Source of the DNA: Massilibacteroides sp.
GTDB lineage: Bacteria; Bacteroidota; Bacteroidia; Bacteroidales; Tannerellaceae
Reading direction: 5' to 3'
DNA: 42,888 nt
Assembly: GCF_028705895.1 (NCBI RefSeq)
Contig: NZ_JAQWCQ010000032.1
Coordinates: 1 to 42,888 of the forward strand
The notes beneath the pieces were generated by a model, which had not been told where the DNA came from, made no database searches, and saw only the letters and a list, made by a program, of their open reading frames with translations. Positions 35,438-42,888 of the stretch are shown here, piece after piece; positions within the stretch are counted from its first letter, which is position 1, and each line of letters opens with the position of its first letter. The translations under genes and the position numbers were made by a program.

Positions 35438-36616
35438 TTAGTTTGCGTCAATTTTATCTCTGTCGTAAGCGGGTTTAGCGAAAAATATGTAAACAAATAG
35501 GGAAAGGAAACAAGAAAACGCTCCAAAGAGATAGGCCATACCCAGATTATAATGAGAAGAAATGAATCCGGCGCTCAACATACCTATACCAACGCCTAAA
35601 TCGAATGATGTAAGATAGGTGGATGTTGCCGTGCCCCGCCTGTTATGTGAGGCAACATTTACAAATAGCATCTGAAAGGCAGGTACACTGACTCCGAAAC
35701 TTATGCCGATAGCTAAGGCACAAGCGAAAAAAGCCGTTTCGGTATGTAATAGTCCGAATACCGTGAATGAAAGGATAAGTGATAAAATAGCTGTGACAGA
35801 CACGATATGTATTTTGCCACGATCAACTAATTTCCCCGAAATTAAGCGTGCCGCGCCAACTCCAATTGCCATAAAAATAAAGAAATATCCCGGATTTTCA
35901 ATGTCAATCTCTTTTCCGTAAAGAACAACAAAAGAGATAATCATACCATAGGGTATGGCGCTGAGCATATAGGCTAATCCTGCCCATAATGCTTTTACGA
36001 GAATAAAGCGGTCTAACGAAAACGGAGGACGACTGATTGTCTGGCATTTCGGATAGCGTATCATGGCTACTGACCCTACTCCGATAAAGGCAATGCATAA
36101 TCCGGTTACGACAACCGGGTGAAATCCGGAACTATTATATATGGCAACGGCAACCAAAGGTGATAACGACATCGCCATATTGATTGTCAATCCATAAAAA
36201 CCCATTCCTTCACCTCGTCGTTGCGAAGGGATAACATCAACGGCAATTGTATTTCCTGATACGGAGGTAAGCCCCATAAAACCACCCTGGATGAAACGAA
36301 CAAGCATAATAGCCAAAACGGATGTCACAAACAGATAGCCTCCGAACATCGTTGCAAAAGATAGGAAAGCGAAAAAGTATAATGGCTTACGGGAAAGACA
36401 ATCAACCAAATAGCCGGAAAAAGGTCTCACAAGCATAAGGCCTAACGTATAACTGGATAAAACCATTCCTACTTGAGCCGGTTCAATACCCAATTCTTCT
36501 ACCAAATAAACAGGTATGGTAGGCATCAGCATATAGAATGCAAAGTTCATCAGGAAGTAAGATGTACAACACTGAATGAAATTCCGATTCCACAATATCG
36601 GTTTAGCAGTACTCAT
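35438..36616 (-). CDS. Major facilitator superfamily transporter
   Basis: 392 residues with about 12 hydrophobic helices. Loop 2-3 carries GYLVDCLSRKP, a form of MFS motif A, and PSQRRGEGMGFYG follows the central part. Resembles arabinose-efflux/drug-efflux type MFS proteins. Direction and substrate cannot be told. It follows the ABC-F gene by 22 bp on the same strand, so the two are probably co-expressed. Co-occurrence with an ABC-F protein could suggest drug resistance, but both families are common housekeeping genes. Confidence 0.87.
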   Translation of the reverse strand: MSTAKPILWNRNFIQCCTSYFLMNFAFYMLMPTIPVYLVEELGIEPAQVGMVLSSYTLGLMLVRPFSGYLVDCLSRKPLYFFAFLSFATMFGGYLFVTSVLAIMLVRFIQGGFMGLTSVSGNTIAVDVIPSQRRGEGMGFYGLTINMAMSLSPLVAVAIYNSSGFHPVVVTGLCIAFIGVGSVAMIRYPKCQTISRPPFSLDRFILVKALWAGLAYMLSAIPYGMIISFVVLYGKEIDIENPGYFFIFMAIGVGAARLISGKLVDRGKIHIVSVTAILSLILSFTVFGLLHTETAFFACALAIGISFGVSVPAFQMLFVNVASHNRRGTATSTYLTSFDLGVGIGMLSAGFISSHYNLGMAYLFGAFSCFLSLFVYIFFAKPAYDRDKIDAN

Positions 36617-36638
36617 ATATATTAATAATGTGCGCGCG

Positions 36639-38519
36639 TTAGGCCAGTTCGCTAAGTTCTAACCAACGCATTGTCTTTTCGTCTAATTCATCAATAACCG
36701 TTGTTATCCGTTCGGATTTTGTCAGAAGTTCTTCATTGCTTAACTGTCCGCTGCTCATTTCTGTTTCGAGCGTTGATTTTTCCTCTTCTAATTGAGCTAT
36801 TTCTGTTTCTAAACGTTCAAATTCACGTCGTTCATTGAACGTCAGTTTTTTCTTTTTGTCATTATTTTCACGTCTTGGCTTTTCTGCCTGAGGTTCCACT
36901 TTTACCTGACGAGCTTCTTCCTCCTTCTTCTGTTGCTCTTCCACTTCTGCCCATGCGCGGTACTGTGTATAATTACCCGGAAAGTCTTTGATGTCGGCAT
37001 TGCCACGGAATACCAACAGATGGTCAACCACTTTATCCATAAAGTAGCGGTCGTGCGAAATGATAATTGCACATCCGTTAAAATTCTTGAGATATTCTTC
37101 CAAGACGTTCAGGGTTACTATGTCCAGATCGTTTGTCGGTTCATCTAATACAAGAAAATTCGGGTTTCGCATCAAAACCGTACATAAGTACAACCTGCGT
37201 TTTTCACCACCACTTAATTTATATACATAACTATGCTGCTTCTCCGGTTCAAACATGAAATGGTTAAGAAACTGACTGACTCCCAGCTTTGTCCCATCGC
37301 CCAAATCTACAAATTCGGCAATGTCTTGTACTATATCAATGACTTTCATTTGTTCATCAAACTGCAATCCATCCTGACTATAATAGCCAAAACGAACCGT
37401 TTCGCCGATATCGAAACTTCCGCTGTCCGGAGCTACCTCGCCCAGTAACATCTTAATGAAAGTTGATTTCCCCGTACCGTTATTCCCTACAATCCCCATT
37501 TTCTCATAACGGGCAAAAGTGTAATTGAAATCTTCAACGATTTTCAGATCGCCGAATCGTTTGTATACATGAGACGCCTCAAATATTTTGGAACCAATAT
37601 AAGCCGCTTTGACTTTAAGATTTACATTACCCTCTTCACGCTGCTGTTTGGCTTTTTTCTCTAATTCATAAAAAGCATCAATCCGATATTTCGCTTTAGT
37701 CCCTCGCGCCTGAGGCTGACGGCGCATCCAGTCCAATTCTTTCCTTAATAAATTTGCTGCACGGTCTGTTTCTGTTGCCAGTGTAGCCATTCGTTCTTCC
37801 CTTTTCTCTAAATAGTAATTGTAATTTCCTTTATATTGATAAATTTGTTTTCTGTCTATTTCAATAATATCATTGCAAACGCGATCCAGAAAATAACGAT
37901 CGTGAGTAACCATCAGTAAACTAATCGACTGTCTGCTAAGATAATCCTCCAACCATTCCGTCATATCCAAATCAAGATGGTTGGTCGGTTCATCTAAAAT
38001 AATAAGTTCCGGTTCAGTAATCAGTACATTAGCCAATGCGACACGTTTGAGTTGCCCTCCTGAGAGCTGGCTTACCGGTTGGTTGAAATCAGTTATCTTT
38101 AATTGAGAAAGAATCTGTTTAGCCTTCCTCTCATAATCCCAAGCTTTTTCATTCTCCATTCGCTGAAGTATATCCTCTAAGTTCGAATGATCCCCACTGC
38201 TCATTGCTTCCTCATATTCCGCAATCAAGCGAACCGTTTCATTTCCGGAATGAAAACAAGCTTGCAACACGTTGATATTGTCCGGAAACACAGGTGTCTG
38301 CTCAAGATAACCTACGCGCAGATCATTACGAAAAACCACATTTCCCCCATCATACCCTTCCTTACCCGCGATGATATTCAGTAAAGTAGTTTTTCCGGCA
38401 CCATTTTTGGCAATTAACCCCGTTTTTTGTCCTTGAACAATTCCAAAAGAGATATTCTCAAAAAGAACAAGATCACCAAAACTCTTCGTAAGACCTTCAA
38501 TTTGCAAATAACTTACCAT
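36639..38519 (-). CDS. ABC-F family ATPase (ribosome-associated, Uup/EttA-like)
   Basis: 626 residues, no membrane segments. First ATPase: Walker A GLIAKNGAGKTT (34-45), signature LSGGQLKR, Walker B LIILDEPTNHLD. Second: GNNGTGKST, LSGGEKRR, LVLDEPTNDLD. A linker of helical character lies between them, with LRKELDWMRRQPQARGTKAK, and a charged coiled-coil C-terminus (about 545-626). This layout matches the ABC-F group that acts on the translating ribosome. Uup-like DNA/ribosome roles are likely given the long C-terminal coiled coil. Drug-resistance ABC-F is less likely, as the family here is of the widespread housekeeping kind. First of a two-gene unit with the MFS transporter. Confidence 0.92.
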   Translation of the reverse strand: MVSYLQIEGLTKSFGDLVLFENISFGIVQGQKTGLIAKNGAGKTTLLNIIAGKEGYDGGNVVFRNDLRVGYLEQTPVFPDNINVLQACFHSGNETVRLIAEYEEAMSSGDHSNLEDILQRMENEKAWDYERKAKQILSQLKITDFNQPVSQLSGGQLKRVALANVLITEPELIILDEPTNHLDLDMTEWLEDYLSRQSISLLMVTHDRYFLDRVCNDIIEIDRKQIYQYKGNYNYYLEKREERMATLATETDRAANLLRKELDWMRRQPQARGTKAKYRIDAFYELEKKAKQQREEGNVNLKVKAAYIGSKIFEASHVYKRFGDLKIVEDFNYTFARYEKMGIVGNNGTGKSTFIKMLLGEVAPDSGSFDIGETVRFGYYSQDGLQFDEQMKVIDIVQDIAEFVDLGDGTKLGVSQFLNHFMFEPEKQHSYVYKLSGGEKRRLYLCTVLMRNPNFLVLDEPTNDLDIVTLNVLEEYLKNFNGCAIIISHDRYFMDKVVDHLLVFRGNADIKDFPGNYTQYRAWAEVEEQQKKEEEARQVKVEPQAEKPRRENNDKKKKLTFNERREFERLETEIAQLEEEKSTLETEMSSGQLSNEELLTKSERITTVIDELDEKTMRWLELSELA

Positions 38520-38538
38520 GTCGCTTTCCTTTTTCCGG

Positions 38539-38546
38539 CAAAGGTA
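38539..38546 (-). promoter_or_regulatory. Candidate -7 element for the ABC-F unit
   Basis: On the minus strand TACCTTTG matches TAnnTTTG exactly, 19 bp before the ATG. The leader is then only about 12 nt. No -33 element recognised. Confidence 0.45.
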
Positions 38547-38604
38547 CGCATTAAAAATAGTATAGGCGTTCCGGAAAACTCAGATTGATAAATCATTTCA
38601 ACTC

Positions 38605-38792
38605 TTAGAGCCTGTTTTAATTTTTATAGGATATTTCTTGAGGGCTTGTTTCGGTCTTCTTTCGTCTTCTTTTTTGCTTATCTGCATCTCCGCATTCAAT
38701 CACATAGCCCGCTATGCTCATTCATGCGGATATACAACTAAACAAAAAATAAATCGAAATAAGCCACGAATAAAAATTAAAACAGGCTCTAA
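38605..38792. repeat. 188-bp imperfect inverted-repeat element (MITE-like)
   Basis: The outermost 23 bp at 38605-38627 are the perfect inverse complement of 38770-38792. Two inner paired blocks follow: 38643-38653 with 38755-38765 (one mismatch), and 38670-38695 with 38724-38749 (several mismatches). A small CATAGC/GCTATG hairpin is at the core (38703-38716). The left arm has two extra 11-nt stretches relative to the right. There is no open reading frame of note inside. Ends GAGCC...GGCTC are flanked by TA on each side, as TA-duplicating elements would be. It lies in a 581-bp gene-free gap. Confidence 0.8.
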
Positions 38793-38859
38793 ATAGACTA
38801 AAAAATGGACGAATGAAGAAGCGTTTTGTTTTATCCTAATTGTGTCTTATTGTTTTGGG

Positions 38860-38883
38860 TTGATAAAGCTAAAATTTTATCAA
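38860..38883. repeat. Short hairpin
   Basis: TTGATAAA (38860-38867) pairs with TTTATCAA (38876-38883), an 8-bp stem with an 8-nt loop. It lies 14 bp from the 40-bp palindrome in the same gene-free gap. It could be transcript-end structure of the minus-strand gene at 39101, though no T run follows closely. Confidence 0.45.
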
Positions 38884-38897
38884 TAGTATGAATAAAA

Positions 38898-38958
38898 AAA
38901 TATAAAGGATATTTTTGCAAAAATATCCTTTATATTTGGAAAAATAACCTTTATATTT
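38898..38958. repeat. Perfect 40-bp palindrome plus a third copy of its half-site
   Basis: 38898-38917 is the exact inverse complement of 38918-38937, with no spacer. The right half contains AAAAATATCCTTTATATTT (38919-38937). A near-copy, AAAAATAACCTTTATATTT, follows at 38940-38958, in the same direction with 21-bp period. So there are three half-sites: one inverted, two direct. Both strands of the palindrome carry TATTTTTG, and 38931-38938 reads TATATTTG, both matching the -7 consensus. No gene starts nearby on the plus strand. The remaining gap 38959-39100 shows nothing I can name. Confidence 0.8.
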
Positions 38959-39100
38959 TTACGCTCATTTTTCGATTGATTTTCAACAAGTGTAAAACGG
39001 GCTATTTTTTAGACATTCAAACACTGTTTTTATTCACTTCTAACCTCTTTTTCTCGCCCTGATAGTACCTCAAGGACTTTCCACGAGATTCGGTTTTCTG

Positions 39101-40105
39101 TTACTTTCCGCTGATTAAAACTTTCGCTTGTTTTAACGAAGTCTCATAAACCGACTCCATTGAAATTGCTTTGCCTCCCTGTTGTTTACTCACATTAGAT
39201 GCTTCCATAAATGTAAATATTTCCAACGTCTCTTTTTCACTTACAGGAGGATTTTTCGTTTTAAAGAACGTCACAATTTCCTTTAACAGGTGCCCATACC
39301 CATCATAACCACCAATCTCGACATTCTCCTTTTCGCAGAAAGCCGTACCCCCATAACCTTGTTTGCCGGCACGAATACCGCGAAAAGAACCGATCCTTCC
39401 ATCTTCCCATAAGCCAACAACTACGTCAGTCCCTTCTGAAGAAACCCGGCTAACCCCCTTACAACCTGTCCCCATTACCGTAAATAACGTTTCAACCCCA
39501 TGTATTCCATACCAGGAAAAGTCGGGGTGCGAAGGCTCTCCCGGAGCAGGAGAGTAAGCATCAGCACCCAATACCTTACCCAAAGCACCATTCCTTAACT
39601 CTTGATTCTTTGGAACGTAACGAAGAGCGGACGAAGAAAAGATAGGAGTTTTATATTTCTTAGCCAATTCAAAAATAGCAATAGCATCAGTTAACGTCGC
39701 AGCAATCGGTTTATCAATAAACATCGGTTTGCCGGTTTTCAACACTTCAATCGCCTGTTCAAGATGCAGATTACCATCATTCGTTTCCAGCATTACACAA
39801 TCGACCTGTTTTAACAATTCAGCAATCGATTCAACAATCTTAACATCATACTTTTTTACCTCCTCAATATAGCCCGGAATCCTCTTAGCACTACTCTCAA
39901 TGCGCGTAGAACCATACGGATAAGCAGCAACAATCTTGAATCCGGCATAAACCGGATCATCGCTCTCACCATTTAATATTTTCACAAAAGCCGGAGAATG
40001 CGACGTGTCTAAGCCAATAATCCCAACTCGGACAACATTTTGCGCAAACATTGGAACAACGATTGCACAAACAAATAATACACAAAATAATTTCCTTAGA
40101 TTCAT
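39101..40105 (-). CDS. Exported Gfo/Idh/MocA-family protein
   Basis: 334 residues with a Sec-type signal peptide (cleavage near FAQ, residue 22) and no twin-Arg. Rossmann-like N-terminal domain: VRVGIIGLDTSHSPAF, ETNDGNLHLEQAIEVLKTGKP and MFIDKPIAATLTDAI (the KP of the family's EKP motif). A C-terminal alpha/beta domain follows. The usual GxGxxG dinucleotide motif is replaced by GIIGLDTSH, as in a subgroup of these proteins. An exported protein of this type would have to carry its cofactor with it or lack one. Third gene of a minus-strand run after SusD and an alpha/beta hydrolase, 51 bp from the latter. Substrate unknown; a sugar or sugar derivative is likely from context. Confidence 0.85.
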   Translation of the reverse strand: MNLRKLFCVLFVCAIVVPMFAQNVVRVGIIGLDTSHSPAFVKILNGESDDPVYAGFKIVAAYPYGSTRIESSAKRIPGYIEEVKKYDVKIVESIAELLKQVDCVMLETNDGNLHLEQAIEVLKTGKPMFIDKPIAATLTDAIAIFELAKKYKTPIFSSSALRYVPKNQELRNGALGKVLGADAYSPAPGEPSHPDFSWYGIHGVETLFTVMGTGCKGVSRVSSEGTDVVVGLWEDGRIGSFRGIRAGKQGYGGTAFCEKENVEIGGYDGYGHLLKEIVTFFKTKNPPVSEKETLEIFTFMEASNVSKQQGGKAISMESVYETSLKQAKVLISGK

Positions 40106-40156
40106 AATATTTCTTTTTTCAATTCAACGATACTGATGCTTTGGAAAGGTAATAAT

Positions 40157-41293
40157 TTAAAACTTTAAAAAATACTCAAAAAATAAATACATCTGCTCAT
40201 TTGACTCAACCGTACCTCCGTGAGTTTCTCTGTTCGTCATGGCAACACGATTTTTATAACCTAAAAGCTCATTTACGGCAATGCTGTGATTGAGTGGAAT
40301 CCATCGCTCAGGTGGATCAGAAGAACCCCCTGATACAAGAAACGGTCTGGGTGCCATCAGCGCATGTAGCTCATGCAAATCAAGACTGTCTTTTCTTAAT
40401 TGAGAATATATACCCTGAGAACCATCACTTGTTTTATTCCATGTATTTTCCCATGGAGGCGGATAATAACCAAGATACCAAGGTTCCCAGTAGTTGACAC
40501 CAGAACCTTTTGTTTCATCAAACACAATACCTGGATCAGACCAGGCAGCACATGCAAATTTGTCATATAAACAAGAAGCAAACATAGCCCATTTACCTCC
40601 ATAAGAATGTCCTACGATTCCAATACGAGTAGAGTCCACATCATCTGCTTTTGCTAAAACTTCCCATGCGTTTGCTGCTGCGTAAGCTAACGTGGATAAC
40701 GGTTGCATAGTCGCATTATCAATTGAAGGATAGTAAATAGAATATGTTTTGTTTTTTGAAGTTTCGCTTGTTCCTAAAGACAGCGTTACAAAGCCTCTCT
40801 TTGCTAATTGAAAGGCAAAATCCCGTAAAGGCTTTCCTTGTCCGATGGCTGTTTCCGGTTCGTAAAAAACCGATATTACTGCTGGTTTTTTCCCCTTTTT
40901 ATGTGGAACCAATAAGTAACCTTCTGTCTTCTCAGTAGGTGTCCAGTTAAAACTAACCTTATATTGATCATAAAGTTCGTTCGTACTATCTTTCACAATC
41001 TTCATAACTTGATCTGTCATGATAGGTGGCCATTTACCCATCCGAGACATCCAATCTACGCGGATTTCTTGTCTTCGCTTAAACCACTCTTCTTTGGTTT
41101 TTACCTTTTGCCCGTTCTTAAAAAGCAGGGGTGATCTGTAGTCACCGTAGATATTAGCAAATTGAGCTTCCGGAGAAAAGAAAGGAACGATCTTATTCCA
41201 GATTTCCGTTTTTTCTTCACTTTCTTTTGTCATACAAGAGACACAAAAGAAAAAAGACAATAACAAATAAACAAACCCCGTTTTATATTTCAT
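40157..41293 (-). CDS. Alpha/beta hydrolase lipoprotein (dienelactone hydrolase / acetyl-esterase-like)
   Basis: 378 residues with lipidation Cys20 (CVSC). An N-terminal accessory region (about 30-120) contains WFKRRQEIRVDWMSRMGKWP, often found before the hydrolase core in secreted Bacteroidetes and Planctomycetes esterases. The core shows the nucleophile elbow GHSYGG with Ser230, then RPFLVSGGSSDPPERW with Asp326 and ETHGG with His358, a full catalytic triad in the right order. Likely a carbohydrate esterase acting in the periplasm or at the surface. It sits 85 bp after susD and 51 bp before the exported oxidoreductase-like gene, all on the minus strand. Confidence 0.85.
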   Translation of the reverse strand: MKYKTGFVYLLLSFFFCVSCMTKESEEKTEIWNKIVPFFSPEAQFANIYGDYRSPLLFKNGQKVKTKEEWFKRRQEIRVDWMSRMGKWPPIMTDQVMKIVKDSTNELYDQYKVSFNWTPTEKTEGYLLVPHKKGKKPAVISVFYEPETAIGQGKPLRDFAFQLAKRGFVTLSLGTSETSKNKTYSIYYPSIDNATMQPLSTLAYAAANAWEVLAKADDVDSTRIGIVGHSYGGKWAMFASCLYDKFACAAWSDPGIVFDETKGSGVNYWEPWYLGYYPPPWENTWNKTSDGSQGIYSQLRKDSLDLHELHALMAPRPFLVSGGSSDPPERWIPLNHSIAVNELLGYKNRVAMTNRETHGGTVESNEQMYLFFEYFLKF

Positions 41294-41336
41294 TCTTTTT
41301 TGTAATAATAGACTATTTAATAATAGAGATTAATAA

Positions 41337-41367
41337 GAGATTGTCAAAGAAATTTCTTGACAATCTC
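41337..41367 (-). terminator. Hairpin between susD and the hydrolase
   Basis: GAGATTGTCA (41337-41346) pairs with TGACAATCTC (41358-41367), 10 bp perfect, and the loop AGAAATTTCT is itself self-complementary. On the minus strand it lies 12 bp after the susD stop. The following sequence is only moderately T-rich, so it may be a partial terminator or an RNA-processing/stability element that keeps SusCD levels above the enzymes. Confidence 0.55.
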
Positions 41368-41378
41368 TTACTTGTATT

Positions 41379-42887
41379 TTAAAAACTATAATGTGGGTTT
41401 TGTTCTAAGGCTTTATTCTTAGCCCATGCATCTGTTGGTATCGGGAATAAAATAGGTTTTGTGTGTAACCAAGGTTTTTTATCGACTTCCAATTCATCAT
41501 AATCCGGTCGATTCTTTTTTATAAAGTCAAGGAATCTACCTCTACGGTTTAGATCACTAAATGCTCCCGGATTCTCCCAAATAAACTCGAACCTCCTTTC
41601 ATAGAAGACAGCATCTAAAACTTCTTCTTTAGATAAAGTAAGTGGTTTAGGATCTAATTTTGCCCTTATTCTGACTTGATTGACAAATTCCATCGCTTTT
41701 GAGGACTCTCCTTTTTCATTTAATGCTTCCGCATAGTTTAGAAGAACTTCAGAATAACGTAACATTGGATAGTTTATGCCACTGTTTTGAACTGGAGGCA
41801 TATACCAATATTTAGATACAATATATCCGGTCTTAGTCATTGTTACAGGTGCTTCAACCGGTAATTGATATCCATTTTCAGGATGTGTTTCGCCTGGCCC
41901 TAAAATTACACTATATCTATCATCTTTAATTGTTTTGTCAGCATTAATCTCAAAGTCGGCTACCCAATGCTCATAAGGTACGTAATTACTCCAGGCAGAT
42001 GGACCGGTATATTTTGAAGGAGCCCCACGGGGAGCCGTGCGTGCAACCAGATTATTTTGTTCTCCTGTCAAGGTGCTGAACTGGATAGAGAATATCATCT
42101 CTACATTATTCTCATTTTCTTCTCTGAAAACGTCTCTGAATCCGGTCTGTATCAGAGCATGTTTCCCCGAATTGATGACTTTTTCACTACTGCTTATTGC
42201 TTCATCCCATTTTTCTTGCCACATATAGGTCTTAGCTAAAAATCCCCAAGCAGCGGTTTTTGTAGCTCTGCCTTTATCTGCATCTATCGACCATGATTCA
42301 GGGAGATTTGATGCTGCATCTGAAAAATCCTTTTCAACCTGAGCCCAGACTTCGTCTTTAGAACTTCTTGGTATTTGTAAATTATCAGAAGCCGATAGTG
42401 CTTTTACTACTAAAGGAACACCTCCAAAATATTGTACGAGGTTATAGTAATATAAACCTCTGATAAATTGAGCTTGACCTAATATTTCTTTTTTTATAGT
42501 TTTGTCAATTGTCATATCTGTAACTTTGTCTATGACTACGTTTGCTCTGCTTATCCCTTGATAACACATATTATAAACGTCTAATAAATTAGTGTTATTG
42601 GCCGGAAATTGCAAGGTATGCAATTCGATTCTCTTTGTGCTTCTATCCATCTCATACATATCTCCTGTTATAGCCCATTCAATATCTGCCGCATTACGCA
42701 TAAATGCAGCTTCATTTTGTAGAGAAGCATATACTCCTATTAACGCCGATTGAGCATCATTCTCGGTTGCAAAAAAACCGGATTCTGTCACTGTGTCTTT
42801 TGATGTCAACGATAGAAAATCGTCTCCGCATGCATTCAGAATAAAAAGTGCTGAAAAGCAAATAAAAACTTTAAATATTGTTTTCAT
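41379..42887 (-). CDS. SusD/RagB-family nutrient-binding lipoprotein
   Basis: 502 residues, complete, with the ATG one base from the right edge. Lipidation Cys20 (LNAC) followed by GDDFLSL, as SusD proteins begin. Typical segments are QAQFIRGLYYYNLVQYFGGVPLV, PMLRYSEVLLNYAEALNE, EFVNQVRIRAKL and FYERRFEFIWENPGAFSDLNRRGRF. It binds glycan at the cell surface as partner of a SusC transporter, expected just beyond the right edge on the same strand. The downstream hydrolase and exported oxidoreductase-like protein would be part of the same locus. Confidence 0.95.
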   Translation of the reverse strand: MKTIFKVFICFSALFILNACGDDFLSLTSKDTVTESGFFATENDAQSALIGVYASLQNEAAFMRNAADIEWAITGDMYEMDRSTKRIELHTLQFPANNTNLLDVYNMCYQGISRANVVIDKVTDMTIDKTIKKEILGQAQFIRGLYYYNLVQYFGGVPLVVKALSASDNLQIPRSSKDEVWAQVEKDFSDAASNLPESWSIDADKGRATKTAAWGFLAKTYMWQEKWDEAISSSEKVINSGKHALIQTGFRDVFREENENNVEMIFSIQFSTLTGEQNNLVARTAPRGAPSKYTGPSAWSNYVPYEHWVADFEINADKTIKDDRYSVILGPGETHPENGYQLPVEAPVTMTKTGYIVSKYWYMPPVQNSGINYPMLRYSEVLLNYAEALNEKGESSKAMEFVNQVRIRAKLDPKPLTLSKEEVLDAVFYERRFEFIWENPGAFSDLNRRGRFLDFIKKNRPDYDELEVDKKPWLHTKPILFPIPTDAWAKNKALEQNPHYSF

Positions 42888-42888
42888 A

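Noticed and set aside
1-42888. tRNA, rRNA or known riboswitch
   Set aside because: No cloverleaf-like or known aptamer pattern was recognised by eye in any gap. A covariance-model scan would be the decisive check.

Overview
The window looks like chromosomal DNA from a Bacteroidales bacterium, of the Bacteroides/Parabacteroides kind. The evidence is SusC/SusD pairs, a sigma/FecR/SusC regulatory cassette, many lipoproteins with a short lipobox, a GH78/GH43/GH2 glycan locus, promoters that resemble the Bacteroidetes TAnnTTTG (-7) element with weak or absent -33 TTTG, and menaquinone biosynthesis. Species cannot be fixed from the sequence alone. No rRNA, tRNA, CRISPR array, transposase or phage gene was recognised.

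Layout. (1) 1-9.8 kb: a carbohydrate-degradation block with a GH78 alpha-L-rhamnosidase on the minus strand, and divergently a glutaminase-A-like lipoprotein, a GH43 and a GH2 enzyme ending at a strong terminator. It has no SusC/SusD of its own. (2) 9.9-16 kb: menA, then on the minus strand nnr (NAD(P)H-hydrate repair), and a two-gene unit made of a TolB-like propeller lipoprotein with a CxxCH motif and a large membrane protein (DUF6057-like). (3) 16.2-23.9 kb: ECF sigma factor, FecR anti-sigma, SusC with an N-terminal STN domain, SusD and a DUF3823-like lipoprotein, ending at a strong terminator. This is a self-contained nutrient-sensing and uptake cassette without enzymes. (4) 24-31.2 kb: amino-acid synthesis and housekeeping, hisH-hisA-hisF-hisIE, an FtsE-type ATPase, lysC, lysA and a membrane GT2. 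(5) 31.2-38.5 kb, minus strand: LolC/FtsX-type permease with a PLP aminotransferase, a YitT/DUF2179 membrane protein, a small secreted helical protein, and an ABC-F protein with an MFS transporter. (6) 38.5-39.1 kb: a gene-free stretch packed with dyad symmetry, including a 188-bp imperfect inverted repeat and a perfect 40-bp palindrome. (7) 39.1-42.9 kb, minus strand: SusD, lipoprotein alpha/beta hydrolase and an exported Gfo/Idh-type protein, the downstream part of another glycan locus whose SusC would lie beyond the right edge.

How it fits together. The two SusD loci and the GH block point to growth on plant or host glycans containing rhamnose and arabinose/xylose/galactose-type sugars. 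The sigma/FecR/STN-SusC set would sense its ligand at the outer membrane and switch on its own transporter. The middle of the window is core metabolism. No clear new multi-gene system is proven here. The best leads are the conserved-looking TolB-CxxCH/DUF6057 pair, a hairpin set directly before the fecR start codon, the repeat structures at 12.6 kb and 38.6-39.0 kb, and the exported oxidoreductase-like protein with an atypical Rossmann motif.
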